Origin: Sesamum alatum
Taxonomy: Eukaryota; Streptophyta; Magnoliopsida; Lamiales; Pedaliaceae
NCBI GenBank assembly: GCA_034509735.1
Contig: JACGWO010000007.1
Location: 25,324,046-25,388,045, forward strand
Reading direction: 5' to 3'
DNA: 64,000 bases
Shown: positions 34,482 to 45,800 of the stretch, one piece after another
How the letters are laid out: each line of letters opens with the position of its first letter
How positions within the stretch are numbered: the first letter of the stretch is position 1
Notes under the pieces: generated by a model
The model's input: the letters and a program-made list of their open reading frames with translations, nothing else
Database searches by the model: none
Told to the model about the DNA's origin: nothing
Made by a program: the position numbers and the translations under genes

Positions 34482-34782
34482 TACTCCATGTTTTTTGTTG
34501 TCAATTTAAAAAAAAAAAAAAGACAGAGGGAATACATTCATAAAGCCACAAAAGGCGAGAAAGTAGGTATTAGGGACAACAAAAATTCCTAAAATCATAA
34601 GAGACAACACAAAAATCGACAAAGCATGTAACAAAAATTCACATATCTCAAAACAAAAAAAAAATCCTAAAAATATATATAAAAAAAATATGCTTTTCTT
34701 CAGTAATTTTCGTCAAAATACACAAAAAAATCCAAAAAAAAAAAAACTAAAGTCTTTTACATGCATACCGTAATCTGGTGTA

Positions 34783-35210
34783 GGCATTCAATTAATTCAT
34801 GAGGTCAACATTTTCTCTCGCTAAGCAATCACTTTTTCATTCCTGCAGCTGGACAAATACGAGTCCCCTTTAGTCACCTTCATATTCAATTTCAGTCGAG
34901 AAAGAGGATTAGGATTTTGTTTTGGGAAGAAATGAAGTGGTTTTCTCTGTCCTCCATTTTGAATGAGTTGGGTAAATGGATAATTTTCTATTGTTTAACT
35001 AAATTTCCCCCTCAACCTAAAACTGTCATCCTCCCTCCTTTTAAATTGGTAGTAGTAACGGCCACGTGCTAAGCACGTGATTTTTTCGCCATAGTTTTAA
35101 CGGCGGGATCGATTTTGCACAAAAATGTTAAAGCGTGGGAGTAAGTTTGGCTATTCCAAAAAGCATGGGACCAAAATTGCAAAGGGACCTATAGTGTGAG
35201 CCTAGTTTTC
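34783..35210. repeat. Right arm of the foldback MULE-like element
   Basis: Reverse complement of 5353-5694 plus 34380-34481 with moderate divergence. It includes 'aatgagttgggtaaatgg' and the CACGTG-containing stretch 'ggccacgtgctaagcacgtg'. The outer end is about 'gagcctagttttctatg'. Confidence 0.75.
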
Positions 35211-37380
35211 TATGTATTATGACAATTATTCAAGATGACCAAAAACTTCAGAATTCAGTTATTTCTATTTTGAATTAAAAAAAATACATTTAATTATCAA
35301 ATTTTAAAATTATAATATTATTTTAATACAATCATATGAGACACGTGTGATGCACGTATTCATTACTTGTAAATATAAAATGAGTATAAACAATATTTGC
35401 AGTATAGAGTATACACAAGTGTCTTTTTAAGAGTGCGTGAATTTTCAAGATGTCAAGTGTGTGTAAAATATTTAGCAAAAAAGCTCATTTTATAGGGAGA
35501 TAAAAATAGGAGTCATAAAACTTGTAACATCCGTACTAAATGAATTTTAATTTTTGTAACCGCAATAATTATAATCAAACTTATTATATTTGTAACATAT
35601 ATTCTTATAATAATAAAAAGAATTAATATTATTTTGCTAACATTTCCATTATTGCAGAGGAAATTATGATATTGTAACATCTATACATAAATATGAATAC
35701 TAAGAGTTACAAGTCATCATAAAGACAACAAATCCACAGGAAAAGTAAGTTCTAAAGCTCTCTACCACAACGAAACTCTACAACCACGAGCTTCATATCT
35801 TCATTTGCATCAAACCTCAAGACCTTGATACTGTAATTCAAGGTAGCTCGTAATTTTCTTTCACGAGTTCGGAAGAGATTGCGCATCCAATTCGAGAACA
35901 AGCACCTGCCTTTGGATCGACATTCAAAGCAAAAAATTATGGGATATTTTCATTCTCAAAATATTGTAACACCTTCATTTTAAATTTACAAATTTTATTT
36001 TTTCATATTTTTTCTAGTCTCGTAATTGATAAACCAACAATTACGAGATCAATCCGTGGACTTTGCGGATATCCCGTACACAACTCACACAAATTTTATG
36101 TTTGCAAAAGTAAATTACGAGCAAGAAATATAAGGATACAATGAAATTTATTAATTTAAATAAAAAGTGGTTCCAATGTATGTGATTGCCAATATTCCCC
36201 TAATTCCTTGCTTTAAATGTCAACCCAAGGACCAACGCTTGTTCTTGGATCGAATGTGTAATCTCCTGGGGACTTGTGGAAGGACATTACATGGCACCTG
36301 GAAATATAATATCAGGGCCTTGAAGTTTGATGCCAAGGATGGCGTGGAACTCGTGGCGAACTTTTGCCATGACATAAAGCTTGTGGACTTGCTTTGTGCA
36401 GTGGATTTGTTGTTTGTATGTCCTGACTTGTATGTTGTGGTGAAGGCCCCTTTATAAACACAAGTAGAATTTAAGTGTCTTGAGATAAATTATATTAGGC
36501 TTAAACACCACGGACTTTGACATGGTTCAATCTCCTTATGGGCCATATTTTGAATATTTTTTGGCCCAATTTAGTCAATCTACAATAAAAGGGAACAAAA
36601 AATTCATATTTATCTTGGATTGACCCATAAAAATACATAAGCCCAAATTTAGTATGACCTTGCTTATTGTCTTGAACTGTAAAGCCCAAATTTTGTAAGG
36701 GCTTTAATTTGGAACTCAATTATTAGCCAATTTATTTTGAGTTTTTTATTTATAAAGATTTTGGTCTCAATAGATACTCTCACTTCAGGACTTGATGAAA
36801 AACATGCCAAATGTTGTTGGAGGAGGCGACTTAAAGTAATTTCTTCTTTTTTTTTGTGATTTTTGTAAATATCTCCTATGTTATGTGGGAACCACATAAT
36901 AGGAGAAAATTGAGATCAAGTTCAAAGGGTCACAATCCTTTCTTGTTTTTTTTTTTTTTTTTTTTTCCTGCTCAAGTGATGCTTGATTTTGTGGTTCTTT
37001 CTTATTCAACCCTTTAAGAAATATGGTAATTTTCCAATTTTCAGTCATGGAAAACTATTATAAAAAAAAAAAAAAATAGGACCTTAGTTATTGATTTTCT
37101 CCAAGCAGACAAGAGTAGAGCAATTTTTTGAATTCTCTTTGTTTTTTATCTGGACTCAATTGCTTGAAGTCTTTATTGTTTTTTCCAAAAAATTGGTGAG
37201 TATACTTCTCCGATTTCTCACTCAAGCCTTGTGAACATTCTTGTTGCCACATGTTTGGATATTTGTCTGTGCAAAAATTTCTTTACTTTCTTATCAATGT
37301 GGCATGGTCTCATGCACATGACACGTACAAATACACATGCTATTGGCTTCTAATTTTCTTGTTTGTTTTGTTTTATTTTT
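35211..37380. other. AT-rich spacer, possible old LTR pieces
   Basis: Three 'tgtaaca.c' starts (about 35524, 35673, 35966) recall gypsy LTR beginnings but no LTR pair was found. A plus-strand 96-codon open frame at 36167-36457 begins near 'MVPMYVIANIPLIPCFKC' and has no domain I know; it could be a fragment of a decayed gene. A long T run lies at about 36948-36966. Confidence 0.4.
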
Positions 37381-40300
37381 AGAGATGGTAGTCGAGGATT
37401 CCGTACATCGTCGTTCGAAGTGGCAAGGGCAAACTCAAGGTCAAAAGCACCACTTTGTGCGCCCGTGAGCCGACCAACATCACCCATCCTTTTGAGGCTC
37501 GATCTTTGCCCAAGTCCACGCACATCCATGAGTGGTCCGAAGAGGTGATGAGAGAAACACTTGATCCTTGCTCCAGTATTTCTTCTCAATCCAAAGTTTA
37601 GTTGTTCAAGTCTCCTTTCACGATGTCAAGGCTGAAGCCGAGTTTGTACTTCCAAATCGTCATATCATCAACAACAGGAACTCATGCAGGACTCTTTAGT
37701 CTAAGTTTGGCAAGGTATCCTTTCACACCGGTTAATGGAAGTGGACTAAACATGCGCTAGACCACCATGCGAGCATTCTTGACCCTGAAGGACAAGCGGA
37801 TCCGCCCGGGAGCGCGAGCGGAAGCGAGAAAAGCGAGAAATTGCGTAAATTTAAATCAAATTCAAAATACGCGAATCCCAAGGGGTGTACCCTTGGGTGC
37901 TCAACCGGGCGTTCGATGTAGGATGTGTAAATATTAAAACATATATTTAAACACATAGGGCATAGATATACAAATGAAATCAATCAAAGCGTAATAAACC
38001 GTTACCTTTGATTGTTTAGCGTATGCTCCCGGCTACTAGCGTTGTTCCTTCTCCGGAATGCTCACGAAATCCAAACGTATGGATTCTCCAAAGGTGATCC
38101 ACACCACACCGGAAGAAACACACGTTCTTCTTGCTAGAAAAGAACGGGTTTAGGAAGGAATCGGTTTAAGAGAAGAACACTATGAATTAGTGTTCTCTTA
38201 AACTTACTTTGTTCTTCTTCTTGATTCAAAATCAAGTGAAGAACACAAGTGTAAGAGAGGGAGGGAGCACGAAATTTTGAGAGAGAGGAGAGGATTTTTG
38301 TCTTCTCTTTTTCCTAGAAAAAGATGAATAATGAATCACTTATGCTAGGTGTTGTATATTCTAATATATATACACAATTAATGTGATTATTGGAATGTGT
38401 CTAGGTTCATCCAAGGATGTCTAGATTCATTCCAATCAATCACCATCAATTCTTCAATCAAGCCTACCAAAATTTATGGTATGATCAAATCATACCAAAA
38501 GGGAAGAGCTTGATTGGAGTTGATTTGTCTCTTTCCAAAAGAGACAAGTCAACATACCACCTAGCATGCAACATGGCTGATTTTGCTTCCTCCAAGGGAG
38601 CATGTCGGCTATGTTTAATTAAGGGAAGAAGTCCAACTTCTTCCTATTCCAAATTAGGAATTATTTCTCCTCTCGGGTTATAATTTAACGGACCGAATTT
38701 TATCGTAATCCAATTACGACGAACCCAATATTAAATCCAATTTAATGTCCACTTAAATTATTCCCGTTGATCTTTTAATCCAATTAAAAGATCCAACGTC
38801 TCAACATCTCAACTTTCCATATTTAATCGAAAATCCAATTTACCGATTAAATGAAAGCCCGATACAATATCGGCCCGTCCATCCAATGGACTTTCCCTTA
38901 AGTAATCCAATTACTTATTTTATCCTTCGAGATTGACTCCAAGTCGATCTCTCAACCTCCTCGGTGATTTGTGTGTGACCCTTTAGGTTCACCCTCAGCT
39001 AGACTTGGGCCCGTGTCCCACAAGGGCCCGTTACCATGGGTGGCCGTCTAGCAACGGTCCATGGCACTAGAGACTAGGTGAATTGGCGTGAACATTTAGG
39101 TGCCGATTCCGTACGGGTACGATCCTTCCGTCTACCGTCTCCCGGCCTTAGTCTAGGGTATGGAATTGGGCGTCGGTTCCCATCCTTGACTAGGCATCTA
39201 TGCTTAATACTCGAGACTACGTATGCTTCATTGCATCGACACAGGAAACCATTCCCTGTTCGACCAACCACTGTGGCCACAGCTTCAAACAGCATGTACG
39301 TGTCTCCGAGTGCATAGGAGATACCTCTGTCACATACTGACAGGGGACGGATCCTCTTCTTGGAATCCACCGTCCTCGCTACACATTCTGACTGCACTGG
39401 ACAAGGCTTATAATGATCATCTTACAGAATGATCACCTCTCGTCAGATTCAAGATACAGCCGTCCTGTGCACGTGACTGCCATGATTCCTCAAGTCTGAG
39501 GATTACTCCCGTACTATCGGAACCAGGGAAATCCAATCATACCGACCAAGCCTCCAAGGCTTCCATATGATGATCCCCGCGAGTCAGTCCAGTCGGCTCG
39601 ACCCCAGTCGACCAACCCATCAAGATCGTGTAGGCGTCCCACGCCTGTCGCTGATGAAACACGGCACTCATCCAATGAACACGACTCTTGATGCAAGTCT
39701 CAATAGGACTCTCGATGCCCTGTCTCGAGGTCCTCGACTTGGAACGTTTCAAACCCAACTCTTAATCAGTTGGTTTCATGACCACCATCCAATGCGTGGC
39801 CCAACTGCATGAGTTGTTATCCATGGTCTGTGGGCTTTGTTGCGATATAAGTTAAACACCGGTTTAACAAATGTAAGATGAGCGCAACAAAGAAGGTACC
39901 ATTGGTGACGAACACTCATCTTATTCATCACACAATAATATTACATTCACATCAAGTTGTCGGATAGGTTACAAATTGCCAAACCTATTGGCTTTCTGGT
40001 CACCTATTCCAACAGACCCAACCAAGATTCGCACAGTCGTCGCGTATCTCTTTCCATGTACATCAGCAATAAGCACGTTCTCCGAGGATTCCTTGAGATA
40101 TGGTGCCCCTCTTACGAATACCTTGCATGTTGTAGTTCGATAATTGTCTATTTCTTTATAGGACATCCATGGACTTTTTGGGTTGCCCGTACATTGAGAT
40201 TTTTGTGACAAAGTACCTTTTTCCAAATAGTTGCTAGGTGATGAAGCTTGTAAGCTCTTCGTTCCATGAAGTTGCAAGTGCTTATTCTTGGCATACCATT

Positions 40301-41260
40301 GTTCCCAATGACTTAAACGAATTGTTTATCTATCAATGGGTCGGCTTCTAGTTCAAGGGACCTATCCATTACGCAACTCCTCTTTACGTTCTTCTTAAAA
40401 AAGAGTCACTAAACCAATACTTTCTTGTAATCCTAATTGAGATGTTGATGCTTCTATTCTTCCTTATATGACGAGCCCTTCACCATATTGCAGACCCCTG
40501 AGAACATACGAAACGAGACCTATGTGGCAACTTTCCTCTCGTGTTGGTTATGCAGTTTTGTCCTTCCACAGAACAAAATTAGTATGAGCTTCAATTTTCA
40601 AAGTTGCAAGTAAGATGCTCACGGTGAGTGTTCTTCTTTAGTTGTCCCCATTTTGGCAAATATCATCGAGCTTTGACGAACATGTCTGCCTCTAAAATTT
40701 GTTTAAGTCTACATTATCTTTCCCATTCATTATGTGTATGGTTGGATTGGTCGTTGTCTTCAACGCATTTTCCTCCTAAGTTTGAAACCAATTGGATCTT
40801 AGATTGTGACACATGACAGGGAGAACATAGGTAGATAGTAGATACTTTAAACTTGCCGAGACACGTTACCTATTCCACTTGTCAACCTTTCGAGGCTTCT
40901 AAATTTATGTTCTCTTCAGCAAGGCCTGACCATGGTGGTAGATGATGTGAGCATATCAAACACCTACATTAACCTTTTTTCGCCACTTTTCACTGTAGCC
41001 ATTTGACACTTCAACTTAGAGTAGAATGTATCATTGAAGCTTACAACCCACACCAATTCAGTTGTCAATTTGGTTTCTGCCATGACGTCCCAGGCTACTT
41101 GAAAAAGGAGGTTTTGACTTGTACTTTCAAGGAACTTGGACGGCTTTGGCAGTCTTGCACTCTATTGGGTACCTCGTCTGAACTTTTCATACCCTATAGC
41201 CCTGCTTCTCACCTTTGGTCACGAAGGAGTATGCGATTGGTAGGCTAAGTGTAATAGGAC
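37381..41260 (+). pseudogene. Plant-mobile-domain (PMD) transposon relic, split by a solo LTR
   Basis: At 41003-41248 the frame reads 'EAYNPHQFSCQFGFCHDVPG' and 'LGRLWQSCTLLGTSSELF', very like the C-terminal part of the plant mobile domain found in MULE-linked and gypsy-linked aminotransferase-like proteins. Upstream, before the LTR, the text around 37600-37785 ('SFHDVKAEAEF', 'WKWTKHALDHHASILD') resembles the domain's start, and after the LTR 'RTVVAYLFPCTSAISTFSED' suits its middle. Stops and frame changes occur throughout. The assignment is firm for the C-terminal piece and weaker for the rest. Confidence 0.6.
37786..40014 (-). mobile_element. Solo copia LTR with perfect 5-bp TSD
   Basis: It begins 'tgaaggacaagcggatccgc' and ends 'cacctattccaaca'. 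It is related along its length to the LTRs of copia C, sharing for example 'tttaggttcaccctcagcta', and lies in the same orientation. GACCC flanks it at 37781-37785 and 40015-40019. No internal region or second LTR is nearby, so it is the product of recombination between two LTRs. Open frames within it are by-products. Confidence 0.92.
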
Positions 41261-41985
41261 TTCTTCAAAGAAGAACACAAGAGTTATCCTTAAACTGAAT
41301 CATGCTCCCAGTTTGAAAAATGACCTCAAATACAATCGAGCCACCCTATCTAGGGATTGATGTGAAAGGAGACATAATTTACTTCCAGACACACCTGCTA
41401 CAACTTTATTCAGGAGAACGAGTGATTTATGCACTGTCCAATACGAATGGACAACTCAGCAACCCTTATCCGCTTGATAAGTTTTTTAGCTTAGACACTT
41501 TACTGTGAATTCTTTGTTCTTTGAGGACGTTCTAAGCTCTTTTATGCCTTTAGACGAGTTGACGCTCTGTGTTAACATATCACCATATAACTTTCACTAT
41601 TTTTTTTTGTTCTTTTATTATTATTTTGCTTTCTTATGCTCATTTTGTACTTTCTCTTCAGCTTGTTTGGGCTTGAAGAATGAGTTCCCATTACTCCTAA
41701 AGGTAGCATAGACTTGGTGAATGGGATTGGCGCGTCTGACTTGCTTGAAGTGGGCGCCACTTTACGTCATAATGATAGGAGTTGTAACCTTTTATGAACA
41801 TGAGCATCCTCTCAAATGAAACTCCTATCAAACGTCCAACGAATGTATTGTAAAAAGTTTTTGGAGAGGTTGCCACCCACAGAGGGTTTCTTGCAGAAGC
41901 CGAAAAAGATGTTTGAGGCTCCATCTTGATATGTGTTAGGATTGACTTGATGACTATTTCTTATAACTAATCACCAAGCCAGGTT
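41261..41985. other. Sequence between PMD relic and truncated LINE
   Basis: No clear gene. Its right end carries the first copy of the 17-base duplication that flanks the truncated LINE (41969-41985). Short open frames on both strands show no recognised domain. Confidence 0.4.
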
Positions 41986-43216
41986 GTGGAAGTATCTTTG
42001 TAAGCTAAACCAAAAGTTTGTTTGTGTTTTCATTTCCTGTTTTCAATTTTTGAAACAGTAATTAAAGTGAAAATATGTTTATTTATAGGTATTCTCATGA
42101 AAATATGATGATTTGACACCACAGTTCAATATAAAACACAATTCAATAACTAATCCAAACATTTTCTCATTTCACACAAAAAGCTATATAGAATTGAAAA
42201 TACAAACTAAAAACTGAAAATGAAAACACAAACAAACAAGAATAAAAATGCTTCTACTTAGTCACTACTATCTACCAACTTTTGCTTATCTTTTCATTCT
42301 TAAAAAATTACTTTTGGCTTTCTATTTTTTGTATAATCAAGCATGGAAAGACATCCCTCATTTATTTACTACTTGTTCATACTTTGCCTCCACACTAACT
42401 GACTGTTACCAAGAATAAAAAAAGCTTAAGCAAACTATCATCCTTATCATTTTATATAAACTTAGGCATAACCCAGAAAAATAGATCATCATTGCCAACA
42501 TCTTATGGTTAATTTGGAAAGCTCGTAATTCTGCTATTTTTAAGAATAGAACAACCAATACTTATTAACTTTGGTTGAAAGCTAAGAAACCAACTTATGA
42601 TAATGCTTCACTTTATCGATGTATTAGCATTCCTAAATTTAACAACTTTGTAAATGGACCCCTCCTCAGAGATCTACTGGTATAAACTTCATATAGATGG
42701 TTCATCATTAGGAAATCCAAAATGAGTTGTGGAGGTATCATTAGAGACTCATGCTCCAGATTTGTAGTTGCATATACTAGTTACATAGGCACAAAGACTA
42801 ATAACGTTGTAAAATGTTGGGCTCTAAGAATGGACTAGAGTTGGCAAGAAAACACAATATCAAAAACCTTATCATCAAACCAGACTTTAAATTTCTTCTT
42901 TTGATTTTGCACAAAAAGGGTAGAGTTCCAAGGGTGCTTATCCCTTTTGCTCCTGGACTGTTGGCAAATGCTAACTGAAATTGAGTCAGTGTTTGCAACT
43001 TTTTCCTAGAGGGAGGCTAATCGAGTAGTTGATCTTCTGGCCCAGAACGCAGCTGCAAACAAGATGCCAATGCAAATCTTTTTGACATCACCATCTTATG
43101 TTGAAGACATTGTAATGACTAATCAACTACTATACGTACAAGGCAAACTACCTCCCCCTTTTGCACTAATGTTTGATTTGCAGCAATATAATTAATTTTG
43201 TTTCTATTGAAGAAAA
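41986..43216 (+). mobile_element. 5'-truncated LINE with 17-bp TSD
   Basis: The 17-base sequence 'aatcaccaagccaggtt' is present at 41969-41985 and 43217-43233. Between them, plus-strand pieces match the end of plant L1 ORF2: 'IANILWLIWKARNSAIFKN' (about 42490), then an RNase H domain with 'LHIDGSSLGNPK', 'GGIIRDSC', 'CWALRM' and a tail with 'NRVVDLLAQNAA'. The insert ends with 'gaagaaaaa', a short A-rich tail. Target-primed reverse transcription that stopped early explains the shape. Frames are broken. Confidence 0.85.
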
Positions 43217-43233
43217 AATCACCAAGCCAGGTT

Positions 43234-43865
43234 TGTATATGCTTTTTGCATCTCAATCAGCTACAATTCAAACATGACGGCACCGTGTCACTAGAAGAAA
43301 ATTTACTATTGACTACAATTATATTGACTATGGACTAAAAGCAAGGTAACTGATTATTATTAACTATGGTTAAACAAAACCATTGCAAAAATCTAGATTT
43401 TTTTACTATAAAAACTATATTTGCCATGGTTGTGACTATAGCAAATGTTTTCGTCATTTTAGCCATGATAAATATTTTTGTCACACTCGCAAAAACCACG
43501 GCCGTCAATCATTGTGTGGCCATGTTGAATGACTATTTACTATAATTATTTATTTTTAACCATGAAAATTAGTCATAGTTAAATGTTAATTTTTTTCTAG
43601 TGTGTTGGGCTCTCAAAAATGGTCTGGAACTTACTGCCCTTTATCATATTGAAAACTTGATGATCTCATTGGTGATTGAATCTGACTCTATTTCTCTTAT
43701 TCCCATTGTCTACTGGAGGGAGAATATATGGTGGCCCTCATCCCGCTCCTTTGCGATTGTTGGAGGAAGTTAACTAGATTCTCTAGAGTTCAGTTTACCT
43801 TTTGTTACAGAGAAGCAAACAGAGCCGCAGACCTACTTGCCAAGACAACTATTAATTTCTACTAA
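43234..43865 (+). pseudogene. Older LINE RNase H relic, interrupted by a CACTA MITE
   Basis: After the MITE the frame reads 'CWALKNGLELTALYHIENL' and 'VIESDS', and later in another frame 'YREANRAADLLAKTT', the typical end of a plant LINE RNase H. Removing the MITE and one TGT copy lets the frame run from 'NMTAP' into 'CWALKNG', which confirms that the relic was there before the MITE. It is similar to but distinct from the RNase H of the neighbouring truncated LINE. Confidence 0.7.
43289..43602. mobile_element. CACTA-type MITE with TGT target duplication
   Basis: The element starts 'CACTAGAAGAAAA' and ends 'TTTTTTTCTAGTG', the classic CACTA ends. It is flanked by TGT at 43286-43288 and 43603-43605 (3-bp TSD). 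Its 314 bp contain inverted motifs around 'gccatgg' and 'taaccatg' and no coding sequence. Confidence 0.9.
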
Positions 43866-44560
43866 ATTTCAACATAGAATATTTATTAGTTGTCCTGGCT
43901 TTTTGCTCACTTTTTTGGATACAGAAAATTTAGTCCATAATCGTAAAACTACTGCTCCTTTTGTACTAAATGTTACGCTCCAATAAATAATAGCTTCTCT
44001 TTTTATGAATAGAAAGGAAAAGCTTTGGTAGTGCAGATTTGATGGAGAATTACTAGGAAAAACAGGACATGATTGTGTTGGCAATGAAGCGATATGTACT
44101 ACGTTCAATAAAATGGAGTCATATGTTACTAAACATATCGTAGTATTGGGTAGTTATTATTGGCTTAGTATGAAAGCTTTTTTACCCTACATGTGAACTA
44201 TATTGATCATGCTATTGTTATCTGCAAAGGCTAAAGTTTAACTCGTGCTGCATTGTCTTCAACTTTATTTTGTACAATATCTCAAGTTAAGGTGCTTATT
44301 GGATATGAGCGTGGAGTAAAATAGTGCACTTCACAACATGCTTTTATGGATATGTATTATTTAAGTATGACATCGTAATCATAAAAACATAAAAATGGGA
44401 TGTTGTTGGTAAAAATTGCTTATCATGTTGCTCTTCAGTATTTTTTAAGCTTAAATGAACTCATAAGTCATCGTCGGCTCCTCGTCAAAGAAAAAAAAAA
44501 GTAAAGTATCAAATATTTACCCACAATTTTCATTTGGATTCACTTTGAGCCACTTTGTCG
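43866..44560. other. Spacer between LINE relic and LINE 1
   Basis: AT-rich with no recognised gene. A short poly-A tract at about 44491-44501 lies near the start of the next LINE. Confidence 0.4.
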
Positions 44561-44653
44561 ATAGCGTTCAACCCGATCTGGGGTATGGACACCAAGTTAA
44601 TTGAGGGGGATCCAATCTTATTTAGGTTTCACCATCGGCTTGATAGACAATGA

Positions 44654-45800
44654 GTGTTCGACAATAGTCCTTGGGCATATGAAAAAGGCTTGCTTGTCCT
44701 TAAACTAGTTGATGACGCAGAGAGCCCTCTACAGATTGATTTAGATTGGTGCGAGTTCCATGTTCGAGTTCATAATTTATCACCCGGAAAAATGACAAGA
44801 GACATAGCAAAATTTATTGCCAATCAACTGGGACAATTCATCGATGTGGATTTGGATTTGACTGGGAATATCTAGGGCTCGTCGCTACGAATAAGGGTAG
44901 TTTGGATGTTTACAAGTCATTGCGGAGGGTCCTGAAACTTAAAACATCACTTGGAGAAGAGATATTGCTAACCTTCACGTACGAACGTCTACCAAACTTA
45001 TGTTACCTATGCGGCCATCTTGGTCACCTATCTTGATCATGTGAAACACAACTTGAGGAGGGTTTTATTGATCCTGACTTAATACCCCTTTTGGTTCGTG
45101 GCTCCAACTGCTTTAGGTTCTCATCAGCGCATTTAGGGGTCAAAGGGTCATAGCCTTAGCGGGAATTCTACACGACTAACTTTTATATGAGCTCCCATCG
45201 CGATAGGGTTGAATCTAACCCAAATCTGCCCCGAGGTGCAGAGATTTTTGGAAATTTTATAAGTGCTCTGCAAAGTAGTTCTTTGGTGTCAGACTCCAGC
45301 TTGGTGGCTTATTCTCATTTACAGTCAGAACCTTTACATGCCTCACTTCCACTCAAATCCCTCCGCCTCTACAACATCCTCTCCAACCATTCATCCAACC
45401 CCAGCCACTGAGTCCATGTAACTTTTACCTCCATATTCATGTATCCACCAAACTATAGATCCCTCCCCCTACACCATGTGGTTCACTCCTCCAAACTGCC
45501 AAACCTGTCAAATAGTAGCTCCTATACACAACCTTCTAACGACATCACTCATTTTCTCTGAATCACCACCATTCCCTCATCCCTCCACTATCCAAATCAA
45601 ACACTTCGAACCACTCACCTCCACAAAATCCCCTTCTAAACACACTACCACAACCTCCAAAGGTGGAAAGCCAATATTACAAATCCTACATCCGATGATA
45701 TTATTGCAAAAGTTTTAAGAAAGCTTATCGATGAATGTAGTCAGTCAGATGACATCTCTTCACCAACAGTGGTGACTATGGAGCAGTCCCGCCGACCACA
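44654..45800 (+). pseudogene. ORF1 of LINE 1
   Basis: The open piece 44654-44875 contains 'SPWAYEKGLLVL' and 'FHVRVHNLSPGKMTRDIA', the end of a DUF4283-type RNA-binding region. At about 45000-45045 a zinc knuckle reads 'CYLCGHLGHLS', a stop, then 'SC', matching CX2CX4HX4C with one stop inside. A proline/serine-rich tail runs to ORF2. The matching region of LINE 2 lies at 62365-63890. Confidence 0.8.

Larger units (their letters stand above)
5353..35210. mobile_element. Foldback MULE-like element, split by gypsy element A
   Basis: The left arm (5353-5694, continuing at 34380-34481) is the imperfect reverse complement of the right arm (about 34783-35210). Shared stretches include 'cccatttacccaactcattc' on the left and 'gaatgagttgggtaaatgg' on the right, and 'ccacgtgc' near both. 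The arm alignment runs across the insertion site of element A, so A landed inside the left arm. Arms total about 430-450 bp; the loop (34490-34780) is A-rich. Outer ends and TSD are not exactly placed. Without the inserted DNA the element would be about 1.2 kb, non-autonomous. Confidence 0.75.

Noticed and set aside
39074..39812. Overlapping open frames in both directions
   Set aside because: They lie wholly within the solo LTR and have no domain.
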